Shown: positions 16,636 through 25,197 of the stretch, one piece after another
How the letters are laid out: every line of letters starts with the position of its first letter
Position numbering within the stretch: position 1 is the stretch's first letter
Made by a program: the position numbers and the translations under genes
The notes under the pieces: model-generated
What the model was told of the DNA's origin: nothing
What the model saw: the letters and a program-made list of their open reading frames with translations, nothing else
Database searches by the model: none
Assembly: GCA_023227835.1 (NCBI GenBank)
Contig: JALOCI010000033.1
Location: 1 to 30,507 of the forward strand
Length of the DNA: 30,507 nucleotides
Origin: Bacteroidales bacterium
Lineage (GTDB): Bacteria; Bacteroidota; Bacteroidia; Bacteroidales; UBA932
Direction of reading: 5' to 3'

Positions 16636-18660
16636 TCATCCGATTATAGCCATCAACTCAGCTTCCGAAATAATCTGGACTCCCAACTGTTTAGCTTTTT
16701 GAAGCTTGGAAGGACCCGGGTTTTCTCCTGTTAAAAGATATGATGTAGTTGATGTCACAGAACTGACTGATTTCCCAGAGTGAGCTTCTATTACAGACTT
16801 CATCTCATCCCTTGAAATTGAAAACACACCAGATATAACAATATTAAGCCCTGCAAGTTTATTTGACTTAGAATTACCTGAACTTTTTTCTTCAAAATTG
16901 ATACCCAGGCGTTTCAGATCGCTTATGAGAGAGACATTAGAAGGCTCCCTAAAATAAGCGGTTATTGAATCCGCCATTTTTTCGCCTATATCCTCAACCT
17001 GAAGAAGTTCTTCCCTGGAAGCAGAGATAATGCCATCAATACTGCCGAAATGCCTTGACAGACTTTTTGCCGTAGTCTCCCCGACAAATCTTATCCCAAG
17101 AGCAAACAGCACTTTTGAAAACGGAGCATTTTTTGACTTTTCCACACTTTGCAGAAACCTGTCTGCTGCCCTCTCTTTCCATCCCTGAAGAGACAAAAGT
17201 TGTTCTTCGGTTATTTTATACAAATCCGACAAAAAAGAGATGTATCCTTTTTCAAACATTTGGTTTATTGTTGCTTCTCCGGCAAGAATATCCATGGCTT
17301 TCCTGCTGCAAAAGTGCAAGAATTTAGCCTTAATCTGTGTCGGACACCCAAACTGATTAGGGCAATAATATTTCGCTTCACTTTCTTCTCTCACAAGCGG
17401 AGTTCCGCAATCGGGGCAGTTTTGCGGGAAAACCACAGGAAAAACAATACTATCTCTTCTCGAAAGATCAACTGCGGTAATCTTAGGAATTATCTCTCCG
17501 CCTTTCTCGACGAAGACCATATCATTAATGTGAAGATCCAGTGATTTTATCTGATCCAGATTATGAAGAGTTGCCCTTTTGACAGTTGTGCCAGACAACA
17601 GGACCGGTTCCAGATTGGCAACAGGAGTTACTGCTCCGGTTCTACCAACCTGAAAATCGACAGAAACAACCCTTGATAATGCCTGCTCTGGCTTAAATTT
17701 ATACGCCGTAGCCCAACGCGGCGATTTTGACGTGTTGCCCAAAATCTTCTGATCAAGAAGATTATCAACTTTAATTACTACGCCGTCTGTTGGATAAGGC
17801 AGGCTGGTTCTTTCCACGTCCCAAAAATCAAGAAAGGCACTTACCTGTTCAATGCTATTGCAAAGGGTTACATACGGCGATGTCGGGAGCCCCCACGCTC
17901 TTGCAGACTCAAGTAATTGGCAATGACTAGTATAATTCATCTCTTGATCATATAAAACATGATAGAAAATAGCCTTTAGCCCGCGTTTGCCAATTTCCTC
18001 ACTATCAATGAGTTTTAAGGAACCGGAAGCAGCATTCCTTGGATTTGCAAATAGCTCCTCCTCATTTTCTTCTCTTTTAAGATTCAGTTCATCGAATGAC
18101 TTCCATGGCATGAATATTTCACCTCTTACCTCAAACTCATCAGGGAAACCGGAACCACTCAACACTCTTGGTATAGCATTAATTTTAAGAACATTCCGAG
18201 TAACATCATCTCCAACAGATCCGTCACCCCGTGTAACAGCACGTATAAGCTTACCTTGAATATATGTCAGACAGATGGCTGTACCATCAATTTTCAATTC
18301 ACAAGCATAATTTACATTATTTACCTGTAAGATTTTCCTCACTCTTTCATCAAAAACTGAAAGCTCTGCCTTATCATACGTATTGCTTATAGATAACATA
18401 GGATACCTGTGAGCCGCCTGAACAAACTGACTGCCGGTGTTCTGATTATGCACATCACTTCCAACAACGACACTCGGGGAAACTTCAGAGGAAAATTGAG
18501 GGTAACGTTTCTCTAAAGTTATAAGTTCGTTCATCATTATATCATAATCAAAGTCTGAGATTAAAGGCTTATTATCAATATAATACCTACGATTATGCTC
18601 CTCCAGTTCTTTCCGGAGTTTTAAAATTCTTTCAAATGCTAATGATTCTGTTTTTTTCAT
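16636..18660 (-). CDS. ligA: NAD-dependent DNA ligase
   Basis: Seals nicks in DNA during replication and repair, using NAD. 674 residues, the usual LigA length. The NAD-binding Ia domain carries the conserved YxxxD region near YYIDNKPLISDFDYD. The adenylated lysine is Lys123 in ELKIDG. The nucleotidyltransferase motif TDGVVIKVD is at 291-299 and an OB domain follows. The four zinc cysteines are 415, 418, 433 and 439. Helix-hairpin-helix repeats span about 455-580, and a C-terminal BRCT domain covers about 590-674. The ATG at 18660 is divergent from pfp, with 66 bases between the starts. It appears to be a single-gene unit. Confidence 0.97.
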   Translation of the reverse strand: MKKTESLAFERILKLRKELEEHNRRYYIDNKPLISDFDYDIMMNELITLEKRYPQFSSEVSPSVVVGSDVHNQNTGSQFVQAAHRYPMLSISNTYDKAELSVFDERVRKILQVNNVNYACELKIDGTAICLTYIQGKLIRAVTRGDGSVGDDVTRNVLKINAIPRVLSGSGFPDEFEVRGEIFMPWKSFDELNLKREENEEELFANPRNAASGSLKLIDSEEIGKRGLKAIFYHVLYDQEMNYTSHCQLLESARAWGLPTSPYVTLCNSIEQVSAFLDFWDVERTSLPYPTDGVVIKVDNLLDQKILGNTSKSPRWATAYKFKPEQALSRVVSVDFQVGRTGAVTPVANLEPVLLSGTTVKRATLHNLDQIKSLDLHINDMVFVEKGGEIIPKITAVDLSRRDSIVFPVVFPQNCPDCGTPLVREESEAKYYCPNQFGCPTQIKAKFLHFCSRKAMDILAGEATINQMFEKGYISFLSDLYKITEEQLLSLQGWKERAADRFLQSVEKSKNAPFSKVLFALGIRFVGETTAKSLSRHFGSIDGIISASREELLQVEDIGEKMADSITAYFREPSNVSLISDLKRLGINFEEKSSGNSKSNKLAGLNIVISGVFSISRDEMKSVIEAHSGKSVSSVTSTTSYLLTGENPGPSKLQKAKQLGVQIISEAELMAIIG

Positions 18661-18671
18661 AAAATATGTTA

Positions 18672-18679
18672 CAAATTTA
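18672..18679 (-). promoter_or_regulatory. Possible -7 element for ligA
   Basis: TAAATTTG on the minus strand matches TAnnTTTG and ends 11 bases before the ligA ATG, which would give a leader of only about 7 bases. No -33 TTTG is found at normal spacing. It occupies the same bases as the possible -33 of the divergent pfp promoter. Confidence 0.3.
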
Positions 18680-18706
18680 GATATTTTTTAATTATTGCTA
18701 CCTTTG
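18676..18706 (+). promoter_or_regulatory. Putative promoter for pfp-amylase
   Basis: TTTA (18676-18679), 19 bases, then TACCTTTG (18699-18706). The -7 is an exact TAnnTTTG match and identical to the carAB one; the -33 has one mismatch. The predicted leader before the ATG at 18727 is about 16 bases. Confidence 0.5.
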
Positions 18707-18726
18707 CGGCATCAATAAAATATAAG

Positions 18727-19959
18727 ATGAAAGAGACGATAATTATTTTAACAGGAGGGGGACCGGCCCCTGGCATGAATACAGTAGTTGGCAGTATTGC
18801 TAAGACATTTATAGCCAAGGGTTATAGAGTTCTGGGGATTAATGGCGGATACAAGGGAATTTTTTCAAAAAATCCGGATGTCGTTGAATTGGATTTTATT
18901 TTGGCTGATTCCATTTTCAACAGAGGGGGCTCTTATTTGGTTATGAGCAGATATAAACCAACAGCAGAGGATTTCGAAAAAAATTTCAATCTGGAACTAT
19001 TCACCAAGAACAACATTAAGCTTCTGATAACTATTGGTGGTGATGATACTGCATCAACAGCAAACAGGGTTGCAAAATTCCTACATGAGCACAATCACAA
19101 GATTTCAAACATACACGTTCCAAAAACCATCGACAACGATTTGCCGCTTCCTCTTCAGAGACCTACTTTTGGTTATGAATCTGCAAAAGCAGAGGGAGCA
19201 CGTTTAGCAACAACCATATATGAGGACGCAAGGACCAGCAACAACTGGTTCATTATATGCGCTATGGGAAGATCCGCAGGTCACCTTGCCTTCGGTATTG
19301 CATCTGCAGCACACTACCCGATGACTGTGATCCCTGAGATGTTTAACAAGACTCCTATAACTCTGGACAAGATTATTAAATTATCGATTTCTGCCATAGT
19401 AAAGAGAGAGATTCTGGGTATCAAATATGGCACAGTTATGATTTCCGAGGGAGTCTTTCATGAGCTTAGCAATGAAGAGCTTACTAACTCCGGAATAATA
19501 TTTTCTTACGATGACCACGGACACCCCGAACTTGGCAAGATATCAAAGGCACACATTTTTTGCGAGCTTGTTGAGAAAAGGCTGAAGGAGCTGAAAATAG
19601 GAATTAAGGTTCGTCCTGTTGAGCTTGGGTATGAGCTTAGATGTCAGTCCCCTGTAGCGTATGACCTAGTATATTGCACAGAACTTGGAATTGGTGTTTA
19701 TCAGCTATTTACAGAGGGTAATACAGGATGTATGGTTTACATAGACCATCTTGGAAAGGTCAAGCCGCTATATCTATCTGAAATTCAAGACCCTACCACA
19801 GGCAAGATTCCACCGAGAGGCGTTAGCATAGATTCTGACCGAGTTCAGGCTGTGATTAAAAACATTTTCCATTTCATAACAGAAAGTGATTACGCTGCTG
19901 CTTCAAAATATCTTGATAATCCGGAAGAATACGATTTCAATAAAATTTTGAACTGGTAA
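18727..19959 (+). CDS. pfp: 6-phosphofructokinase, diphosphate (PPi)-dependent type
   Basis: Phosphorylates fructose 6-phosphate to fructose 1,6-bisphosphate in glycolysis. 410 residues. The phosphate-binding loop is LTGGGPAPGMNTV (8-20). The donor-site motif is GGDDT (104-108), and the catalytic motif is PKTIDND (132-138). ATP enzymes have GGDG and PGTIDND; Asp107 and Lys133 at these two places are the known determinants of PPi use, so I infer a PPi donor. Substrate motifs MGRSAGHLA (180-188) and PEMF (203-206) are present. PPi use makes the step reversible and saves ATP, common in anaerobic Bacteroidota. Followed after 7 bases by the amylase gene. Confidence 0.92.
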   Translation: MKETIIILTGGGPAPGMNTVVGSIAKTFIAKGYRVLGINGGYKGIFSKNPDVVELDFILADSIFNRGGSYLVMSRYKPTAEDFEKNFNLELFTKNNIKLLITIGGDDTASTANRVAKFLHEHNHKISNIHVPKTIDNDLPLPLQRPTFGYESAKAEGARLATTIYEDARTSNNWFIICAMGRSAGHLAFGIASAAHYPMTVIPEMFNKTPITLDKIIKLSISAIVKREILGIKYGTVMISEGVFHELSNEELTNSGIIFSYDDHGHPELGKISKAHIFCELVEKRLKELKIGIKVRPVELGYELRCQSPVAYDLVYCTELGIGVYQLFTEGNTGCMVYIDHLGKVKPLYLSEIQDPTTGKIPPRGVSIDSDRVQAVIKNIFHFITESDYAAASKYLDNPEEYDFNKILNW

Positions 19960-19966
19960 ATATTAA

Positions 19967-21628
19967 ATGAGTGCAAAGCTCATAATATACCAGGTTTTAC
20001 CTAGATTATTTGGGAACACCAACGCAAGTTGTGTTCCCAATTCTTCTATATATGTAAACGGTTGTGGCAAACTATCAGATTTTACCTGTGATGAGCTGAG
20101 CTCAATAAAAGATTTGGGTTGTACACATATCTGGTTTACAGGAGTTATAGAGCACTCAACCAAAACAGATTATACAAAATACGGTATATTAAAAGATAGT
20201 AATCAAATAGTTAAAGGGGAGGCTGGATCCCCATATGCGATTAAGGATTATTATGATATTGATCCAGATTTAGCTGACAACGTACCATCAAGACTACTGG
20301 AATTCAAAGATTTAATCAAGAGGGTGCACGGTTCCGGATTGAGTGTGATTATTGATTTTGTACCAAATCATGTGGCAAGACAATATCATTCAGATTCGTG
20401 CCCTGCTAACGTCTTTGATTTAGGGGTTTCTGACAACCCTGAGTACCCGTTTCACCCAATGAACAATTATTATTATTTACCTAATCAAAACTTTATATCA
20501 CCAGTTAAAAACACCACAAATTCAGATACTTATTTTGAATATCCGGCAAGAGCATCAGGAAATGACTGCTTTAAGCCAAATCCAACAATTCACGATTGGT
20601 TTGAAACGGTGAAACTTAATTATGGAGTTGATTATATGAATGATATGAGCTGTTATTTCAACCCTGTTCCGGATACATGGAATAAAATGGGGGATATAAT
20701 AGAATACTGGCTTGGGCTGGGAGTAGACGGGTTCAGGTGTGACATGGCAGAAATGGTACCGGTGCAATTCTGGAAATGGGTTATAGATAAAACGAAAAAA
20801 AAGTATCGTAATTCAATTTTCATAGGAGAGGTTTATAATAAGGAAAAATACTCAGAATACATCAACAATGGGGGCTTTGACTATCTTTATGATAAGGTTG
20901 GCTTATACGACACGCTGAAATCGGTAACAACAGGCAAGGCAGCTGCATACGAAATAACAAATCGATGGCAGGAGTTGGGACCAATTCAATCCAGGATGTT
21001 AAATTTCATTGAAAATCATGATGAAGTAAGAGTTGCTTCTGCCTTCTATGCAGGAGACCCGTTTAAGGCTATTCCTGCTTTGACAGTTTCTCTGATGTTA
21101 AACACAGCTCCTTTTATGATATATTTTGCTCAGGAGCTGGGGGAAAGAGGCATGGACAACGAGGGGTTCAGTGGAATTGACGGCAAAACTTCCATATATG
21201 ACTATTGGGCTCTGGAATCTATTATTTCCTGGAGATCACGGGAAGATAACAGTATCAGACCAATCTACAGAAAATTACTAAATATAGCGACAAACGAGAG
21301 AGCCATATCTGTCGGAAAGAGTTATGATCTGCAATACGCAAATAAAAAATCGGATTGTTATGATCCTGATAAACATTATGCATTTATAAGATCACACGGA
21401 AAAGATATGATTCTAATCATTGTAAATTTCTCACATAATGATGCACTTTTGGGAATCAACATTCCTTTACATGCTTTCAACTTTATGGAATCAGAAAGAA
21501 AATATGCAGTATCGGGGTCGGATATGCTTGAAGACATAAACATAGATCAACAGATTTACCCTGACAAACAATTCACTGTTTCCGTAAAAAGTCATTGGGT
21601 GAGAATACTTAAATTTTCACTTCAATAA
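19967..21628 (+). CDS. Cytoplasmic GH13 alpha-amylase family enzyme
   Basis: 553 residues without a signal peptide, so it should act on intracellular alpha-glucans such as glycogen or imported maltodextrins. GH13 conserved regions are visible: DFVPNHV (130-136), GVDGFRCDMAE with nucleophile Asp259 (252-262), FIGEVY with acid/base Glu288 (285-290), and FIENHDEVR with Asp352 (347-355). A C-terminal beta domain follows from about 450. The exact subfamily and specificity cannot be read from the sequence. It starts 7 bases after the pfp stop, so the two are probably one transcript. The 3' end overlaps umuC on the other strand by 20 bases. Confidence 0.9.
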   Translation: MSAKLIIYQVLPRLFGNTNASCVPNSSIYVNGCGKLSDFTCDELSSIKDLGCTHIWFTGVIEHSTKTDYTKYGILKDSNQIVKGEAGSPYAIKDYYDIDPDLADNVPSRLLEFKDLIKRVHGSGLSVIIDFVPNHVARQYHSDSCPANVFDLGVSDNPEYPFHPMNNYYYLPNQNFISPVKNTTNSDTYFEYPARASGNDCFKPNPTIHDWFETVKLNYGVDYMNDMSCYFNPVPDTWNKMGDIIEYWLGLGVDGFRCDMAEMVPVQFWKWVIDKTKKKYRNSIFIGEVYNKEKYSEYINNGGFDYLYDKVGLYDTLKSVTTGKAAAYEITNRWQELGPIQSRMLNFIENHDEVRVASAFYAGDPFKAIPALTVSLMLNTAPFMIYFAQELGERGMDNEGFSGIDGKTSIYDYWALESIISWRSREDNSIRPIYRKLLNIATNERAISVGKSYDLQYANKKSDCYDPDKHYAFIRSHGKDMILIIVNFSHNDALLGINIPLHAFNFMESERKYAVSGSDMLEDINIDQQIYPDKQFTVSVKSHWVRILKFSLQ

Positions 21629-22868
21629 TATCATCCCAACAAGTTGTAAATCTTTTTGATAAGTGATTAGAGTTTGCTTTTATTTTTGACACTCCCTGTG
21701 TTGCCGTAACCAAAGTATTATTACCATATCGTATATTTACATCATCTATTGTATTCATAAGTGCAGAGTGCTTCTGACAATCATACCCGCAAAACAGATC
21801 TGCAGGAGTTGACTCTTTTCTTGATATATCAAGCAGTATTACCCCAGCCTTTTTATATGAATACTCCTGTCTGAATATCTTCATCAAGCCTGTAATTGCA
21901 CTCTTTACAATTACAAGTGTACTATCAGTCGGGGAATCCAATGGAACAATCACACTTCGGTAATAATCTGAAGAAATCTCTTTATATGGGTTTGTCAGAA
22001 TAAAAACATGCATTGAACTGCATACAGAGTGCTGCTTTCTTAACGCGGCAGCACAAGTTGTTGCAAATGTGGCTACAGCCTGAGAAAGTTCATCAATACT
22101 CGTCAGCTCCCTGGAAAAACTCCTGCTTGTGCAAATCTGTTTTTTATCACCGACACTCTCCTCAAAATCAATACTTGGCTCACCACGAAGCTCTTTCCAT
22201 GTTTTAAGTCCGACAATACTCATTTTTCTTTTTACCCATTCTGGAGATGCCATGGAGAATTCATATGCGGTGTTGATTTTATTATTATTAAGCATCTTGG
22301 AATACTCTCTCCCTATGCCCCAAACTTCTGATACTGGATAACTCTTTAATACTTTTTTGATATCCTGTTCTTTTTCCATAAAGCATGCCCCTTTCAGCCC
22401 GGGGAACTGCTTTGCAAGTTTACTTGCAATTTTTGCAAGGGTTTTTGTATGAGATATTCCGACACTTATCGGTATTCCGGTGTTTTTTCCAACTTTACGG
22501 ACAAGGTTCACTCCAAACTCTTTTAATGATTCGTTACTTATGCCGTTTAGGTATAAGAACGCCTCATCAATCGAGTATATTTCAATCGAAGGGACTGAAT
22601 TTCTCAACGTATCCATAACTCGTTGGGACATGTCACCGTAAAGAACATAATTAGAAGAGTAAATCGCCACACCGTTATCTCTTATAAGATCGAGAATCTT
22701 GAATACCGGTTGCCCCATCTTAATACCAAGCTTTACAGCCTCTTTTGAACGGGAAATAACACATCCGTCATTGTTACTGAGCACTAACACGGGTTTATTC
22801 AGTAATGACGGGTTAAAGACCCTTTCACAACTCACAAAAAAAGAGTTACAGTCAGCGAGACCTATCAT
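21609..22868 (-). CDS. umuC: Y-family DNA polymerase, UmuC (Pol V catalytic subunit)
   Basis: Error-prone translesion polymerase, active with processed UmuD. 419 residues, close to E. coli UmuC (422). The palm holds the metal ligands Asp6 (LADCNSFF) and Asp101/Glu102 in IYSIDEAF (97-104). The stretch VLSNNDGCVISRS (29-41) is typical of the UmuC branch rather than DinB. The helix-hairpin-helix/thumb region carries VWGIGRE near residue 181. A little-finger domain follows, and the UmuC-specific C-terminal region ends in SKRFTTCWDDIIEVKI. The ATG lies inside the end of the VanZ-like gene (17-base overlap). It overlaps the convergent amylase gene by 20 bases. Last gene in its unit. Confidence 0.95.
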   Translation of the reverse strand: MIGLADCNSFFVSCERVFNPSLLNKPVLVLSNNDGCVISRSKEAVKLGIKMGQPVFKILDLIRDNGVAIYSSNYVLYGDMSQRVMDTLRNSVPSIEIYSIDEAFLYLNGISNESLKEFGVNLVRKVGKNTGIPISVGISHTKTLAKIASKLAKQFPGLKGACFMEKEQDIKKVLKSYPVSEVWGIGREYSKMLNNNKINTAYEFSMASPEWVKRKMSIVGLKTWKELRGEPSIDFEESVGDKKQICTSRSFSRELTSIDELSQAVATFATTCAAALRKQHSVCSSMHVFILTNPYKEISSDYYRSVIVPLDSPTDSTLVIVKSAITGLMKIFRQEYSYKKAGVILLDISRKESTPADLFCGYDCQKHSALMNTIDDVNIRYGNNTLVTATQGVSKIKANSNHLSKRFTTCWDDIIEVKI

Positions 22869-23259
22869 TTAGAAAATAGATGACATTTAAAACAATCGAC
22901 GCAAAGATAATAGAAAGAATGTTTGCTAAAATGTCATAATAATCAAAATCTCTTGCCGGATTCACAGATTGCAAGAACTCTGTTGCTATGGCAAATATAA
23001 GACCGGTCACAGGCACCAAACAACAGACGAACAAATTCTTGTATCTGGAAAATCTCTTATTAAAAGCAAGCCAGAGCAGGAACGGATAAGGGAGAAAAAC
23101 TATAAAGTGAACAACCTTGTCTATTGCAATTCCCAAGATATAATCAGGTGCATTAATCTCTTCAGTATGTATAGTAAAAACCATAATAGAGAGAATTCCA
23201 ATTACATAAATAAAGAAAAGACTCTTTGTAATAGAACCGAGAGTATTTACCCTTTTCAT
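22852..23259 (-). CDS. VanZ-like small membrane protein between umuD and umuC
   Basis: 135 residues with four membrane helices (about 10-30, 48-66, 77-97, 107-128). The VanZ family pattern is present: DKVVHF (47-52), then E94-x2-Q97, Arg103, Asp109 and Asn113 in EFLQSVNPARDFDYYDILAN. The family is named after a teicoplanin-resistance protein, but most members have no known function. An in-frame ATG lies 33 bases upstream (23292). I chose 23259 because it forms an ATGA overlap with the umuD stop and begins MKRVN directly before the first helix. The overlaps with umuD (4 bases) and umuC (17 bases) make coupling of all three likely. Confidence 0.8.
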   Translation of the reverse strand: MKRVNTLGSITKSLFFIYVIGILSIMVFTIHTEEINAPDYILGIAIDKVVHFIVFLPYPFLLWLAFNKRFSRYKNLFVCCLVPVTGLIFAIATEFLQSVNPARDFDYYDILANILSIIFASIVLNVIYFLNDRSR

Positions 23260-23687
23260 CTTTTCTTTATTATATATCTTACTACTCCCCATACAAGGAA
23301 CTCATTATCATTGTCAACTCTTATGGATTTAAATTTAGGGTTGGAAGGAACTAGCAGAATGAACCCATCCCTGAATCTTACCCTTTTCAGCGTGAATTCT
23401 CCATCCAGGTAGCAAACGGCAATAGCTCCGTCATAAGGGGAAACAGACTTGTCAATCACGAGAATATCGCCATCTTCGACTCCGTCATCTATCATGCTTT
23501 CTCCGCTTACCTTAGCAAAGAAAGTTGAAGATGGATTCTTTACGAGTAATTTATTCAGATCTAATTTATTCTCCATAATGTTTTCAGCAGGAGAGGGGAA
23601 TCCTGCATGAACCGGAGACTCTGATACAGAAATAAACAAGGGCTCATTTATATCAGGAGAGAAAATTTCAATATTTCTGTTGTTCAT
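23256..23687 (-). CDS. umuD: UmuD-like S24 family protein (Pol V accessory, self-cleaving)
   Basis: 143 residues, near E. coli UmuD (139). The LexA-like peptidase dyad is Ser64 in SGESMIDDG (61-69) and Lys101 in GEFTLKRV. The expected self-cleavage bond is Ala28-Gly29 in PVHAGFPSPA; the MucA-type proteins also use Ala-Gly, while E. coli UmuD uses Cys-Gly. There is no N-terminal DNA-binding domain, so it is not LexA itself. After RecA-assisted cleavage it should activate UmuC. The ATG is 9 bases after the stop of the GHL10 gene. I see no clear LexA box in that short space, so SOS control would have to come from further upstream or from inside the upstream gene. Confidence 0.93.
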   Translation of the reverse strand: MNNRNIEIFSPDINEPLFISVSESPVHAGFPSPAENIMENKLDLNKLLVKNPSSTFFAKVSGESMIDDGVEDGDILVIDKSVSPYDGAIAVCYLDGEFTLKRVRFRDGFILLVPSNPKFKSIRVDNDNEFLVWGVVRYIIKKR

Positions 23688-23696
23688 GACATAAAG

Positions 23697-25184
23697 TTAC
23701 GGAATGTATATCACATTTGAATTGGATGATTTTTCACGTCCGTTAACAGCTATAACAAAATAGTTTTTACCGCTGACTCCCTGATATGTCAGGCTTGTTC
23801 CTGTCTGTTTACAATTGGCGTTCCATTTCTTGGTTTTTCCGCTCCTTTCCAATTCATAAACTGCATAAGAGGTCGCATTATTTACAGTTGACCATGTTAA
23901 AGCCTTTATATTTAAAGAGACCACCGGTGCAGACGGAACCGGAGTAGAGTTATCCGAGCCCATCTTAGGAACCAGACTTTTATACGGGTATACTGTACCA
24001 CGAATATATGAGCTAAGTGCGGAGTTGAATATATGTGCAACCCGGAACCAGCAGTTTCCATTCACACTGGAAGATGATCTTCCCAGATTAACTTCATTCA
24101 GAAACTCATTTAATGTATATGCCGGATAAGTCGGATCTCCGTATTTATAGGCTGCAAGTCCTGGGATAATCGGAACAGTGTTTGAATTTGCATTCCAATA
24201 ATTAAGAACAGTAGAAAAATCTGCCGTTGCATGGCCTATCTGCCAGTATATCTGAGGAGCAAGATAGTCGACCCACCTTTGTTGCAACCATGATTGAGCG
24301 TCGGCATATACAGTCATTGAATTCTCCTGTTTTCCCTGAGGAGAGATTCCGTAGAGAACTTTCGGGTTAAGTGTTCTGACAGTATTGCCAATATCCTGAA
24401 CCATTTCGTCTACATTTGCCTCTCTCCACGCATCGACTGTCTGAGAGCCTCCGTATGTATTATATGTTGCCTGATCGTCAAATCCGAAAGGATTGGTTGA
24501 GGACTTGGCGCCTGATGGATAGAAGTAATCATCAAAGTGAATACCATCCACATTGTATTTCTGTATTATCTCTGTCACTACCGCCCTGAGGTGTGATTTT
24601 ACCGCAGGAAGTCCGGGGTTCAGATATCTGTTTCCATTATATAGTATGGCCCATTCAGGATGAAGTACAGCAGGATGATTTGCGGCTAAGGTAATTGAAG
24701 TTGAGCCTATTCTGTATGGGTTAAGCCAGGCATGAACCTCCATACCTCTTTTATGAGCCTCTTCAATTGCAACAGCGAGAGGATCAAATCCGGGATCTGC
24801 GCCCTGGGTTCCTGTCAGGTAATATGACCATGGAACCAGATTTGATTGATAAAATGCATCCGATGTCGGTCTTACATGGAAAAGTATAACGTTAAAATTA
24901 AGATTTTTCAACTGCTCTATGATAGATATAAGTGCAGCGGTCTGAGATGCTGCCGAAGCTCCTTTTACAGGCCAGTCATAGTTTCCTACTGTTGTCAGCC
25001 ATGCTGCTCTGAACTCATGTTTAAGAACGATATTGTCCGTTGTTGCATTGTATTCCAGAGGGAGTTCCTCCTCTTCAGGTTCCGGTTTAGGATTGTCATC
25101 CTTTGAGCAGGAAACTGCTAATAAAGATATTAATGATAAAAAAAGAAATATTTTCCCAAAGTCCAGTAATCGGTTATTGTTCAT
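23697..25184 (-). CDS. GHL10 family lipoprotein (DUF187, glycosyl-hydrolase-like)
   Basis: 495 residues. A lipoprotein signal ends at Cys26 (LLAVSC). The following SKDDN resembles the acidic lipoprotein export signal of Bacteroidota, so it may be on the cell surface. The GHL10 catalytic barrel covers about 55-390, with FHVRPTSDAFY (102-112), EVHAWLNPYRI (149-159), VDGIHFDDYFYPSG (212-225) and YGISPQG (278-284); acids in the last three are candidates for catalysis. A C-terminal Fn3-like domain occupies about 410-495. E. coli DigH (YddW) of this family cleaves denuded peptidoglycan glycans; the substrate here is unknown. It lies 9 bases upstream of umuD and 13 bases downstream of the receiver gene, which is odd company for a surface glycosidase. 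Confidence 0.9.
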   Translation of the reverse strand: MNNNRLLDFGKIFLFLSLISLLAVSCSKDDNPKPEPEEEELPLEYNATTDNIVLKHEFRAAWLTTVGNYDWPVKGASAASQTAALISIIEQLKNLNFNVILFHVRPTSDAFYQSNLVPWSYYLTGTQGADPGFDPLAVAIEEAHKRGMEVHAWLNPYRIGSTSITLAANHPAVLHPEWAILYNGNRYLNPGLPAVKSHLRAVVTEIIQKYNVDGIHFDDYFYPSGAKSSTNPFGFDDQATYNTYGGSQTVDAWREANVDEMVQDIGNTVRTLNPKVLYGISPQGKQENSMTVYADAQSWLQQRWVDYLAPQIYWQIGHATADFSTVLNYWNANSNTVPIIPGLAAYKYGDPTYPAYTLNEFLNEVNLGRSSSSVNGNCWFRVAHIFNSALSSYIRGTVYPYKSLVPKMGSDNSTPVPSAPVVSLNIKALTWSTVNNATSYAVYELERSGKTKKWNANCKQTGTSLTYQGVSGKNYFVIAVNGREKSSNSNVIYIP

Positions 25185-25197
25185 TCTGCAATAATTT

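Noticed and set aside
22852..23292. Earlier ATG (23292) for the VanZ-like protein
   Set aside because: It would overlap umuD by 37 bases and add a short charged tail; the ATGA overlap at 23259 is the more usual arrangement.
22969..23412. Open frame of 147 codons on the plus strand across the VanZ-like gene and umuD
   Set aside because: It overlaps two well supported genes, and its product shows no family pattern or start context.
23688..23720. TAACTTTA just before umuD, considered as a separate SOS promoter
   Set aside because: One mismatch to the -7 element, no -33 TTTG at the right distance, and it is inside or at the end of the GHL10 coding region. Left as an idea in the findings only.
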